Positions 23,761 to 32,147 of a stretch of 35,770 bases of DNA are shown one piece after another (positions within the stretch are counted from its first letter, which is position 1; each line of letters opens with the position of its first letter). The stretch is from GCA-002282575 sp964493995 (GTDB lineage: Bacteria > Pseudomonadota > Gammaproteobacteria > Thiomicrospirales > Thiomicrospiraceae). The translations under genes were made by a program, and so were the position numbers. Location: assembly GCA_964493995.1 (NCBI GenBank), contig CAZBQD010000018.1:1-35770 (forward strand), in the 5' to 3' direction. Below the pieces are notes generated by a model. That model searched no databases, was not told where the DNA came from, and saw only the letters and a program-made list of their open reading frames with translations.

Positions 23761-24773
23761 CTGTCCTCCTTCCCTACCTTATTCTCATGCGGTGCTAGTC
23801 TAGCCGCTGACAAGATAGTGAGTTGCTCTGCTGGCGTTTCAGCCACCATCAAACTTCGGCGTGCGGCTTCATTCAAACCCAAATAAGGTGTATACCAAGC
23901 CAAATGCTTACGCGCCATACGCACACCGATAAACTCTCCGTAAAACTGGTGCAGCTCACACACATGCCTGTGGATAACTTCGTGGATAACTTGTTTACTG
24001 GGTTCTGCTAAGCTTTCACCGGTGCTCAAATAATGCGCCGCTTGCCCAAACCACCAAGGACGTCCATTGGCCGCTCGACCCACCATGACACCCGCTGCCT
24101 GCGTATGTTGCAACACCTGCTGCGCTTTTTCTGGCGTATCAATATCGCCATTAGCCAGCACCGGAATCGAAACCGATTGCACCAGCTCAGCGATGGTTTC
24201 ATATTCTGCCGAACCGGAAAACTTATCGTCTCTGGTACGACCATGAACACTAAGCATTTGAATTCCTTCAGCTTCTGCAATAACCGCAATCTGCTTTGCG
24301 TTTTTGTTATCGCGATGCGTACCGGTACGTATTTTTAATGTCACTGGTGTTGTCGGTACGGCTTGCACCACCGCAGCCAAAATTTGCGCCACCAAGCGCT
24401 CGTTATCCAGCAGTGCCGAACCGGCCGCCACCGCACACACTTTTTTAGCGGGACAGCCCATATTAATGTCAATGATGTCGGCACCAGCTGCCACTTGTGC
24501 TTTAGCCGCCTCGGCCATGTCCTGTGGATTATTTCCTAACAACTGAATGGCAATCGGCGCCTGCTCCTGTTGCTGTACGCCGCGAAACTGACTTTTATCG
24601 CGCCCCATCAAATCACTTCGGCTATGCAACATTTCACCCACCGCATAACCAGCACCCCATTCACGGCACAGATTACGCCAAGGTAAATCCGTTACCCCCG
24701 CCATCGGCGCTAACACCAGATTGTTGGGCAAAACAAAGCGACCAATGGTTAATGGACGCAATAGACCAGACAT
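23757..24773 (-). CDS. dusB: tRNA-dihydrouridine synthase B
   Basis: The protein has 338 residues and a TIM-barrel. LAPMAGVTDLPWR is near the N-terminus, IDINMGCPAKKVC holds the catalytic Cys107, and LKIRTGTH and SVHGRTRDDKFSG bind FMN and tRNA. VMVGRAANGRPWWF lies near residue 235. The MGCPAKKV and LKIRTG forms favour DusB over DusA or DusC. It reduces a specific uridine in the tRNA D-loop region using FMN and NADPH. It lies 6 bases after a glycosyltransferase gene, without fis as neighbour, the common enteric arrangement. Confidence 0.93.
   Translation of the reverse strand: MSGLLRPLTIGRFVLPNNLVLAPMAGVTDLPWRNLCREWGAGYAVGEMLHSRSDLMGRDKSQFRGVQQQEQAPIAIQLLGNNPQDMAEAAKAQVAAGADIIDINMGCPAKKVCAVAAGSALLDNERLVAQILAAVVQAVPTTPVTLKIRTGTHRDNKNAKQIAVIAEAEGIQMLSVHGRTRDDKFSGSAEYETIAELVQSVSIPVLANGDIDTPEKAQQVLQHTQAAGVMVGRAANGRPWWFGQAAHYLSTGESLAEPSKQVIHEVIHRHVCELHQFYGEFIGVRMARKHLAWYTPYLGLNEAARRSLMVAETPAEQLTILSAARLAPHENKVGKEDR
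23969..23989 (-). promoter_or_regulatory. Two DnaA-box-like 9-mers inside dusB
   Basis: On the minus strand, TTATCCACG (23989-23981) and TTATCCACA (23977-23969) lie 12 bases apart, encoding the VIHEVIH repeat of DusB. The second matches the DnaA box exactly. They may titrate DnaA or be a by-product of the protein repeat. Confidence 0.3.
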
Positions 24774-24779
24774 AGAAAT

Positions 24780-25943
24780 TTAGTCAAGCGTCAACAAAAA
24801 AGCATCATAGGTCGCCAACACTTGCGCATCGGCAAAATGCGCCAACACACGCGCTCGACCTGATTCGCCCATCTGTTGGCGTTGCGCTAGCGATAACTGA
24901 CTGAATCGCTCAATCGCATCGGCCAAGCGGTGCGCATTTCGGGCTTCACACAATAAACCCGTCACTTCATGCACCACCAAATCCCGACATCCCACCACAT
25001 CGGTGGCGATCACGGGTTTGGCCATACTCATCGCCTCTAACACGGTTCTGGGCAAGCCTTCGGCATAAGAGGGCAACACCAAGGCATCACAGCCAGCGAC
25101 ATAAGGCGTGACATCGGCCGTTTCACCTAAATAGTGCAACCAACCTTCACTTTGCCAGTGCGCGATTTGCTCAGGCGAAATGGCTTGCGGGTTCTGGGCA
25201 TAAAAAGGCCCTAACAGCTGTAATTCAATCGCTGGCACTTTATCGGGTTGCTGCTGATGGAGTTCTTTTAATAATCGACCCGCTTCGGCGTATTCCGCAA
25301 TCCCTTTATCGAACAACAAACGCGCCACCAACAGCAAACGCAACTGACCATCAGTATGCGGATGTGCTGGCGCAGAGCTTCGCTTGTCTTGTGGTGCGAA
25401 GCGTTCCGTATCGACACCTTCGCCCGGTAAAATGGCGCTTTTGCTTGCCGGTGCTAGCCCAGTTTGCGTAAATAAGCGGTAATCATCTTGATTTAAGAAC
25501 CAAATTCCTTTGGCAAAACGCAAGGATACGCGATACAAATTACGCGCCAACCAAGCTTTCAGACCCGGATTGAGAAAAGCAAAGCCTTGCCCTGTCACCA
25601 CCGCCAGACTGGGAACACCCGCCAACCAAGCCGCCCAAGAACCGTAAATCACCGGTTTAATGGTGTAATGCACCACCAAACGCGGACGGTAATGACGATA
25701 AAGTTGTCGCAAGCGCCAGATCACCGCCAGCTCGCGCAGGGGATTACTGCCCCGATTATCGAGCGCTAGCGGCTCAAACTCAGCCCCCAGAGCAGATAAC
25801 CTAGCCTCAGCAACCGCATCTGCTGGAGCAATAGCGACCACCCGTTTACCTTGCGCCACCCAATGCTGAATGAGATTGGCGCGGAAATTAGCAATACCCC
25901 AAGCTGTATTGCACACCAATAAGATGGTTTCTGCTTTCATCAT
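24780..25943 (-). CDS. GT4-family glycosyltransferase (PglA/CapM-like)
   Basis: The start is placed at the first of two adjacent ATGs (25943), which overlaps the stop of the small lipoprotein gene (TAATG). This gives 387 residues; a longer reading would begin inside that gene. The N-terminal NFRANLIQHWVAQGKRVVAIAP and YTIKPVIYGSWAAWLAG with VTGQGFAF resemble PglA/CapM-type transferases acting on undecaprenyl-linked sugars. The C-terminal GT-B nucleotide-sugar site has SYAEGLPRTVLEAMSMAKP (E-x7-E). It likely extends a lipid-linked glycan on the cytoplasmic membrane face. Donor and acceptor are unknown. Confidence 0.87.
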   Translation of the reverse strand: MMKAETILLVCNTAWGIANFRANLIQHWVAQGKRVVAIAPADAVAEARLSALGAEFEPLALDNRGSNPLRELAVIWRLRQLYRHYRPRLVVHYTIKPVIYGSWAAWLAGVPSLAVVTGQGFAFLNPGLKAWLARNLYRVSLRFAKGIWFLNQDDYRLFTQTGLAPASKSAILPGEGVDTERFAPQDKRSSAPAHPHTDGQLRLLLVARLLFDKGIAEYAEAGRLLKELHQQQPDKVPAIELQLLGPFYAQNPQAISPEQIAHWQSEGWLHYLGETADVTPYVAGCDALVLPSYAEGLPRTVLEAMSMAKPVIATDVVGCRDLVVHEVTGLLCEARNAHRLADAIERFSQLSLAQRQQMGESGRARVLAHFADAQVLATYDAFLLTLD

Positions 25944-26086
25944 TAATCCACAATATCCGGCGTCACCGCATCCACCACATCGACCGCGACCCCTACCGTA
26001 GTGGAAACCACCGTACCGGCGACCGACACCACCGCACAACCCGACAAGCAAGTCAGCGCCAACATCACCAACAACCAGTTATTCAT
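25943..26086 (-). CDS. 47-residue lipoprotein overlapping both neighbours
   Basis: ATG 26086 lies inside the last codons of the upstream glycosyltransferase gene (8-base overlap), and the TAA shares a base with the ATG of the next. The peptide begins MNNWLLVMLALTCLSGC: a lipoprotein signal with lipobox LSGC (Cys17). The mature part is only about 31 residues of Val, Ala, Gly and Thr (VVSVAGTVVSTTVGVAV), ending VDAVTPDIVD. The Val-rich mature part with regular Gly could pack as a helix on a membrane. Short lipoproteins of this style occur in proteobacteria, but I know no function. Its placement suggests it is translated with the glycan genes. Confidence 0.75.
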   Translation of the reverse strand: MNNWLLVMLALTCLSGCAVVSVAGTVVSTTVGVAVDVVDAVTPDIVD

Positions 26087-27251
26087 GCCACACCACCTGC
26101 GCATATTGGCGCACTATCGCCTCGCTGTTAAAATCCTGACCACGCACCCGTCCCAGTTGCGCATAGGCTTGCGCTTGTTGCGGGTTGTGCATGATGTGCT
26201 CGATGGCTTGAACGAAAGCATTCACATCCCCCACCGCTACCAGGGCACCAAACTGCGCCCACTCCACCCCATCGCCAGGCTGTAATTGCTTGTCTTGCGC
26301 ACTATCCGGAGCGAGAATTTCACGTGGTCCACTGGTGCAATCGGCAGCAATACAGGGAACACCGCATAACAGCGCCTCCGCCAACACATTCGGGAAACCT
26401 TCCGAACGCGACGCCATAACAAAGGCATCGGCACGGGCGACATAGCTGAAGGGATTTTCCTGACGCCCAACAAACACCACGCGCTCATCCACGCCTTGTG
26501 CTTTCGCCACCCCTTTGAGAAAGTCTTTATGCGGACCCTCACCCACCAACACCAACTCAACCGATTCGGGCAGTTTGGCCAAAGCGGTAATCACATCATC
26601 TAATTGCTTTAACGGAATCAACCGACCCACGGACACGAGGGTAAACTTATCGGCTGATTTTTTCCAATTTATCGGCTCACTCTGCGCTTGCTGTTGAATC
26701 TTCTCCACATCGTAGGGATTGTGAATCACCGTCTGTGCCACCTTTAATTGCGGCATTAAACGCATCAAGTCGGCTTTCATACCGTGCGACTTCAAAATCA
26801 GCAACTCAGCGCGCGGATAGAGCCAACGAATCAGCCATAGATTCACTTTACCCAGCCAGCCTTCCTGTTCATATAGGCTCACCTGCCCGACATTGACCAT
26901 TTGCGCCCGATGGCCTGCCCCCAGCAAGCGCGCCAACCCATTGACGTAGTTAGCACGATAGACATGACTTTGCACCACATCAATCGACTGCGTCTTGATT
27001 AAACGACGCAGCTTCCAAGCAAACACGGGCAAATAAAGAAGTTTTTTCCAACCCGGTTCTTGTCCATTAAAATCAGACAAATAGGTCACATGCATACCTT
27101 GCGGAATGGCATAAAAATCATTACGTTCCAAACACACTAGCTGAACCGGCTTGCCTTGTTGACGCAAACGGTCTAGTAAAATACTCACCACCCGTTCTGC
27201 GCCGCCATTACCGAGGGAGTTGATGAGCAAGATTAAAGGCGCTTCACTCAT
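26079..27251 (-). CDS. GT4-family glycosyltransferase (PglJ/PglH-like)
   Basis: I start at ATG 27251 (MSEAPLILLINSLGNGGAE), overlapping the upstream stop by four bases (ATGA), giving 390 residues; the longer reading extends into the preceding gene. The N-terminal NSLGNGGAERVVSILLDRL is typical of GT4 transferases such as PglJ/PglH and AmsD. The C-terminal domain has TLVSVGRLIPLKQLDDVI and SRSEGFPNVLAEALLCGVP (E-x7-E). It probably adds a sugar to a lipid-linked oligosaccharide; sugar specificity cannot be read from sequence. Confidence 0.88.
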   Translation of the reverse strand: MSEAPLILLINSLGNGGAERVVSILLDRLRQQGKPVQLVCLERNDFYAIPQGMHVTYLSDFNGQEPGWKKLLYLPVFAWKLRRLIKTQSIDVVQSHVYRANYVNGLARLLGAGHRAQMVNVGQVSLYEQEGWLGKVNLWLIRWLYPRAELLILKSHGMKADLMRLMPQLKVAQTVIHNPYDVEKIQQQAQSEPINWKKSADKFTLVSVGRLIPLKQLDDVITALAKLPESVELVLVGEGPHKDFLKGVAKAQGVDERVVFVGRQENPFSYVARADAFVMASRSEGFPNVLAEALLCGVPCIAADCTSGPREILAPDSAQDKQLQPGDGVEWAQFGALVAVGDVNAFVQAIEHIMHNPQQAQAYAQLGRVRGQDFNSEAIVRQYAQVVWHE

Positions 27252-28153
27252 TTCGCCAATCCTATGCCTAACCCACAACGCAGCAAAGAAGCCAGATTGC
27301 GTAACAAACGCACATCTCGACCGTTCAACTTCCATCCCGCTAGGGTAGCCACACGCGCCTGAGTACAGTCACCCAGCATGGCATAAGCGTGACCTAACAC
27401 ATACCAATTTAATGCCGCACCGGCTGGGTTGAGTTCTGCCAAACGCTGCCCAAACTCGGCCATCCATAACTGCATACCGCGCGCTTGATTATCATAATAA
27501 CGACGCGACTTAGTACCGACGCGAATTAGCGATTCGGTATCTTGCCAATAGACGCGCAAGGGTTGCGGACGAAAACGACAAGGGAACTGCTGTGCCAAAC
27601 GAATCCAAGCCATGCCTTCATAACCATTCAACCCATCCTCAAAACGCAACTGATTGGCGGCATCCCGACGTAAAAACTGCACAAACTCGCCCCCTATCTC
27701 GGTACCGCGAATAAACACATCTGGCGTACCAATCAACTCTGGCGATGACAGCTGCGTGCGCGTCTCGCCCGCTTCATCCCTCGCTGGGAAATTAAACCAG
27801 TGATAGTCTGGTTCAGCCGCCATCACCGATAGCGCCGTCGCCAAAGCATCGGGCACCAAGGTATCGTCACTATCTAAAAACGTGACCACCTCAACATCGT
27901 CCGATAGCGCATCCATGGCTTCGTTACGCGTGGTGTTCACACCCTTATTTTCTGATCGAGGCAAATAACGAATGCGCGCATCGGTTAAATAAGGCGCTAG
28001 GACTTCAGCGGTGTTATCACGACTGCCATCATCGCGAATAATCAACTCCCAATTGCTATGCGTTTGTGCCAGCACCGACTCAACGGCACGCACAATGGTA
28101 TGAGCCCGATTGTAAGTGGGCGTAATAATCCCGACTTTAGTAGCGCTAAACAC
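27248..28153 (-). CDS. GT2-family glycosyltransferase
   Basis: The protein has 301 residues. The GT-A fold N-terminus has VGIITPTYNRAHTIVRAVESV, the RDDGSRDNT nucleotide site and FLDSDDT as the metal-binding DxD-type motif (about residue 93). The C-terminal part (about 200-301) is helical and lacks transmembrane segments. It belongs to the surface-glycan group and couples to the following GT4 gene. Donor and acceptor are unknown. Confidence 0.88.
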   Translation of the reverse strand: MFSATKVGIITPTYNRAHTIVRAVESVLAQTHSNWELIIRDDGSRDNTAEVLAPYLTDARIRYLPRSENKGVNTTRNEAMDALSDDVEVVTFLDSDDTLVPDALATALSVMAAEPDYHWFNFPARDEAGETRTQLSSPELIGTPDVFIRGTEIGGEFVQFLRRDAANQLRFEDGLNGYEGMAWIRLAQQFPCRFRPQPLRVYWQDTESLIRVGTKSRRYYDNQARGMQLWMAEFGQRLAELNPAGAALNWYVLGHAYAMLGDCTQARVATLAGWKLNGRDVRLLRNLASLLRCGLGIGLAK

Positions 28154-28190
28154 GAGAGAACACCTCTAAAAACAGCTAGGGTTGGGGGTT

Positions 28191-28218
28191 CTAAAAATAA
28201 ACAAAGCGATATTTTTAG
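28191..28218. terminator. Hairpin between flippase and GT2 genes
   Basis: CTAAAAATA (28191-28199) pairs perfectly with TATTTTTAG (28210-28218) around a 10-base loop, 7 bases beyond the flippase stop. The AT-rich stem could act as an intrinsic terminator or attenuator, separating the flippase transcript from the glycosyltransferase genes. Confidence 0.5.
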
Positions 28219-28224
28219 CGTTCA

Positions 28225-29541
28225 CTAGATATGATCCTTGCAATGACTGGAAGCCAAGCGTGGCTTAAGATGCTTGTGATACTTCAACCAATAGAGCAGA
28301 TAGTTCGAGGTCTGCGCCAACACCAACACCCCTAAAAAGATTAAGAAATCATCGCTACGACCTAATAGCCACAAAATGCCATAGCCCGACAACATAATCG
28401 CACCAAACATAAAATTCAGATTCATACCGTAGGTGTAATAGCGGAACAGGCTCACCGCACGAGCAAAAGGCGACTCCAGAACGATGGTCATGGTATAGCC
28501 GGACAATAATAGGAAAATCCAGCGCATTTCATCCACTTGATCTGGCGAGAATTTGTCGCCAAAAAAGATCTGCATAATATGCGGCATCATAAAATACACA
28601 AACAAACTCGCCAATACATAAAGACTGACCGTTTGACTCAACGCCGACTTCACTAAAGGCGGAATATCACAATAACGACGTTCTTCATGGGCATGACTGA
28701 GTTTGGCACTAAACACGCTCATAATCGGCGCATTCACCACCTCTAAAATCACTGCCGCAAACTTACTGGCATAAGAGAACAGAGAATAAATGCCGGGGCC
28801 TGCCGCCGTTAGCACCATCGCCAGCAGAATTTCCTTGGCATCATAGGCCAACGAACCCAACTTCATTTTCGATGAGTTCCACACAATTAACCGATCATCG
28901 GGCACGCGCCACACCCAAGACAACTTGGCTTTGAGCTTCCCTAAAATCAGCGACCACTGCCACAGCAAACCAACGCCGTAAGCCGCCAACATAATCCAAG
29001 CCAAGTCGTGCACATTGGGGCTATCCCACATCCACCAAACGCCGATGATTTTTAACACCGACGCCAAAATATCAACGGCATAGTACATACTGTAGTAACC
29101 ATGCAGTGTCAGGTATTCACGATTGATGAAAATGAGATTTTGAATGAGCAAAAACGCTATGAAGATGTCCAAAAACTCAAACAAGCCATCTTGCGCTTCA
29201 GGATGCCAAGTGCTGCGCACTAGGGCATAAACGCCAATAATCGCCAAAGAAGCGGCACTAATCCATACCATTAATAACGAATAGAGCTTATCTGCCTCGC
29301 GCCTATCTTGTTTTAAGCGCTCGACATACCAAGGCGTCCAAGCCTCCCACACCGCCTGCACCAGATGCCCCAAATAAGCGACAATGGTTAAGGCGAGGAA
29401 ATAAACGTCACTTTCACTGCTGGCACCAAACAATCGCCCCAATAAAGCAATGAAGACAAAATGCAATGACACATAACCCAGCGCCAATAAGTTGTACTTA
29501 AGCGCTGCCAGTTTATGGATGAGAGAAGAAATAATTGTCAT
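28225..29541 (-). CDS. Polysaccharide/O-unit flippase-like membrane protein (Wzx type)
   Basis: The protein has 438 residues and 12 or more hydrophobic segments, beginning near LKYNLLALGYVSLHFVFIALLGRLFGASSESDVYFLA, as in MOP-superfamily flippases (Wzx, MurJ). Family-wide identity is low, so assignment rests on topology, the N-terminal GASSESDVYFLA segment (the GA...SDAF-type start shared by the superfamily) and its glycan neighbours. It is inferred to flip undecaprenyl-linked oligosaccharide to the periplasm. It is divergent from nrdA with 274 bases between. No initiating sugar-phosphate transferase or Wzy polymerase is visible in this window. Confidence 0.75.
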   Translation of the reverse strand: MTIISSLIHKLAALKYNLLALGYVSLHFVFIALLGRLFGASSESDVYFLALTIVAYLGHLVQAVWEAWTPWYVERLKQDRREADKLYSLLMVWISAASLAIIGVYALVRSTWHPEAQDGLFEFLDIFIAFLLIQNLIFINREYLTLHGYYSMYYAVDILASVLKIIGVWWMWDSPNVHDLAWIMLAAYGVGLLWQWSLILGKLKAKLSWVWRVPDDRLIVWNSSKMKLGSLAYDAKEILLAMVLTAAGPGIYSLFSYASKFAAVILEVVNAPIMSVFSAKLSHAHEERRYCDIPPLVKSALSQTVSLYVLASLFVYFMMPHIMQIFFGDKFSPDQVDEMRWIFLLLSGYTMTIVLESPFARAVSLFRYYTYGMNLNFMFGAIMLSGYGILWLLGRSDDFLIFLGVLVLAQTSNYLLYWLKYHKHLKPRLASSHCKDHI

Positions 29542-29724
29542 GATGAGTCAAATTCTAACAGAAAAAACCACACAAACCCCGCCAAGAAAAAATTTATTTC
29601 CAAGCCGACTTCAAGCAAAGCCGCATAAATCCAGCGCTTAGCCCCAACCGTTCAAACATGAGAAGAAAAACGAAAAAATCAAGACTGTTATCATAATTTT
29701 TTTTTGGTAGAATGAAAGAATAAA

Positions 29725-29771
29725 ACACCATATATAGTGATCTCAACTCAAAAGATAACCATATTTAGCTA
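29725..29771 (+). promoter_or_regulatory. Tandem NrdR-like boxes upstream of nrdA
   Basis: ACACCATATATAGTGA (29725-29740) matches the NrdR box consensus ACACWATATATWGTGT at 14 of 16 positions. TAACCATATTTAGCTA (29756-29771) is a weaker copy (9 of 16), starting exactly 31 bases later, three helical turns, the phasing known for NrdR pairs. The first overlaps a possible -10. The remainder of the 274-base divergent gap (29542-29815) is AT-rich and has no ORF; it must also hold the leftward flippase promoter. Repression of nrdA by NrdR with ATP/dATP is likely. Confidence 0.75.
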
Positions 29772-29815
29772 ACGCAGAACTCTGTTTGGCACACAATGAC
29801 CAAAGGAACCCAAGT

Positions 29816-32071
29816 ATGACCACTCTCACAGCAACCAAGCGTAACGGCCGTCGTGAACCCATCGATTTAGACAAAATTCACCGTGTGATTACCTGGGCTG
29901 CCGAGGGGTTAGAAGATGTTTCTGTGTCGCAAGTGGAACTGAAAGCCCACATTCAATTTTACGATGGCATCAAAACCAGCGACATTCATGAACTGATTAT
30001 TAAATCAGCCGCCGACCTGATTAGCGAAGAGACGCCAGATTACCAACATCTAGCGGCACGTTTATCGATTTTCCACCTGCGCAAACGTGCCTACCAACGC
30101 TTCACGCCTCCCAGCCTGTTTGAGCAAGTCAATAAAATGGTGCGCATGGGCAAATACGATCCCGCCCTCTTAACCGACTACACGAAACAAGAGCTGGAAA
30201 CCTTAGATACTTACATTGACCACTGGCGCGATCTAAACTTTGCTTATGCCGCCGTTAAGCAATGGGAAGGAAAATATTTAGTACAAAACCGAGTCACAGG
30301 CGAAATCTACGAAAGTCCACAGTTTGCTTATATGCTCATCGGCGCTTGTCTGTTTGCCCGTTATCCTAAAGAAACCCGCTTGGATTACGTTCGCCGCTTT
30401 TACGACGCCTGTTCACTGTTCAAACTGAGCTTACCCACGCCCATTATGTCGGGTGTGCGCACACCAACGCGTCAATTTAGCTCATGTGTACTCATTGAAT
30501 CTGACGATTCATTAGATTCGATTAATGCTACCGCCAGCGCCATTGTTAAGTATGTCTCTCAGCGGGCGGGTATTGGCGTCAATATTGGTCGTATTCGTGC
30601 CTTGGGCAGTACCATTCGCGGCGGCGAAGCCTTCCATACCGGTCTCATTCCGTTTATTAAATACTTCCAAACAGCGGTTAAGTCTTGTTCACAGGGCGGC
30701 GTGCGCGGTGGGGCAGCGACGCTGTTCTACCCCTTATGGCATTTGGAAGTCGAAAACCTCTTGGTGCTGAAAAACAACCGTGGTGTAGAAGAAAATCGCG
30801 CGCGCCACCTCGACTATGGTGTACAGCTGAATAAGCTCATGTACCAACGCTTGCTTGAAGGTGGCCATATTACGCTTTTCAGCCCTGCTGATGTACCAGG
30901 TCTTTACGATGCCTTCTTTGCCGACCAAGCTGAATTTGAACGCTTGTATCAACAATACGAAGCGCAAGAAGGCATTCGCAAAAAATCCATCAAAGCCATT
31001 GAGTTGTTTGGCACGCTGATGCAAGAACGCGCGCAAACCGGACGCATTTACATTCAAAACGTCGATCACAGCAATACGCACAGCGCTTTTGATCCCGCGG
31101 TAGCTCCGGTACATCAGTCTAATTTGTGTATGGAAATTACGCTGCCCACCAAGCCGCTGAATAACGTCGATGACCCCAACGGTGAAATTGCGCTCTGTAC
31201 GCTGGCAGCCTTTAACCTAGGCGCCTTTGAATCACTCGATGAACTGGAAGAGCTGGCCGACATCCAAGTGCGCGCGCTCGACGCCCTACTCGATTATCAA
31301 GACTACCCGGTCAACGCCGCCTTACATGGTAAAAAACGACGCACCCTCGGTATTGGTGTCACCAACTTTGCCTACTACCTGGCTAAAAATGGCGTTTACT
31401 ACTCGAATGGTAGCGCCAATCGCTTAACGCACCGCCTATTTGAAGCTTTTCAGTACTATTTGCTCAAAGCGTCTAATAATTTAGCGAAAGAACAAGGTGC
31501 TTGTGAATGGTTTAACGAAACCAAATACGCTAAAGGCATACTGCCCATCGATACCTACAAAAAAGAAGTCGATGACATTTGTCCAGAGCCGCTACATTAC
31601 GACTGGGAAGGCTTGCGTGCCGATATTCTCAAATACGGTCTACGCAACTCAACGCTTTCAGCTTTAATGCCCTGCGAGACCTCTTCACAAATTACCAATT
31701 CAACTAACGGTATTGAACCACCTCGCGGACTGATTTCGGTTAAAGCCAGTAAAGACGGTATTTTGAAACAGGTGGTGCCCGGCTTTAAGCACTATGGTAA
31801 AAACTACGAACTCCTCTGGAACATTCCCAACAATACCGGCTACATTGAGTTAATTGGTATTATGCAGAAGTTCGTCGATCAAGCCATTTCCGCTAACACC
31901 AATTACGACCCGACACGCTTTGAAGGCGATAAAGTACCGATGAAAGCCTTATTACAAGATTTGCTCTACGCTTACAAAATGGGCGTTAAAACGCTTTATT
32001 ACCATAACACGCGTGACGGTGCCGGCACCAACGATGACGATGGCTGCGCGAGTGGAGCGTGTAAACTCTAA
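29816..32071 (+). CDS. nrdA: Class Ia ribonucleoside-diphosphate reductase alpha subunit
   Basis: The start is set at ATG 29816 behind AAAGGAACC, giving 751 residues; the ORF reaches ten codons further up. An N-terminal ATP-cone (KRNGRREPIDLDKIHRVI) carries the activity-control site. Active-site residues lie one position from E. coli numbering: Cys224 (SSCVLIESDD), Asn436/Cys438/Glu440 (SNLCMEI) and Cys461 (ALCTLAAFNLG). The C-terminal shuttle pair is CASGACKL. It reduces ribonucleoside diphosphates with the NrdB radical subunit in the cytoplasm. NrdR boxes lie upstream. nrdB is not adjacent but 2.5 kb downstream. Confidence 0.97.
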   Translation: MTTLTATKRNGRREPIDLDKIHRVITWAAEGLEDVSVSQVELKAHIQFYDGIKTSDIHELIIKSAADLISEETPDYQHLAARLSIFHLRKRAYQRFTPPSLFEQVNKMVRMGKYDPALLTDYTKQELETLDTYIDHWRDLNFAYAAVKQWEGKYLVQNRVTGEIYESPQFAYMLIGACLFARYPKETRLDYVRRFYDACSLFKLSLPTPIMSGVRTPTRQFSSCVLIESDDSLDSINATASAIVKYVSQRAGIGVNIGRIRALGSTIRGGEAFHTGLIPFIKYFQTAVKSCSQGGVRGGAATLFYPLWHLEVENLLVLKNNRGVEENRARHLDYGVQLNKLMYQRLLEGGHITLFSPADVPGLYDAFFADQAEFERLYQQYEAQEGIRKKSIKAIELFGTLMQERAQTGRIYIQNVDHSNTHSAFDPAVAPVHQSNLCMEITLPTKPLNNVDDPNGEIALCTLAAFNLGAFESLDELEELADIQVRALDALLDYQDYPVNAALHGKKRRTLGIGVTNFAYYLAKNGVYYSNGSANRLTHRLFEAFQYYLLKASNNLAKEQGACEWFNETKYAKGILPIDTYKKEVDDICPEPLHYDWEGLRADILKYGLRNSTLSALMPCETSSQITNSTNGIEPPRGLISVKASKDGILKQVVPGFKHYGKNYELLWNIPNNTGYIELIGIMQKFVDQAISANTNYDPTRFEGDKVPMKALLQDLLYAYKMGVKTLYYHNTRDGAGTNDDDGCASGACKL

Positions 32072-32136
32072 ACCAAATTCATCATCATATGCTGAAAATT
32101 GCTCAGCAAACAGCATATAATGGTGGGTTGGTTTAG
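32068..32136 (+). repeat. Long hairpin at the nrdA stop codon
   Basis: CTAAACCAA (32068-32076, including the TAA stop) pairs with TTGGTTTAG (32128-32136), and ATATGCTG (32087-32094) with CAGCATAT (32111-32118). The segments between also pair, with three G-U pairs, one bulge and one mismatch, so the RNA could form about 25 base pairs with a 16-base loop. It lies between nrdA and the next genes and has no U-run after it. Confidence 0.75.
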
Positions 32137-32147
32137 TCGAACATGCT

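Noticed and set aside
30734..31114. 126-residue minus-strand ORF within nrdA
   Set aside because: It is fully antisense to the nrdA active-site region; no independent evidence for a gene.
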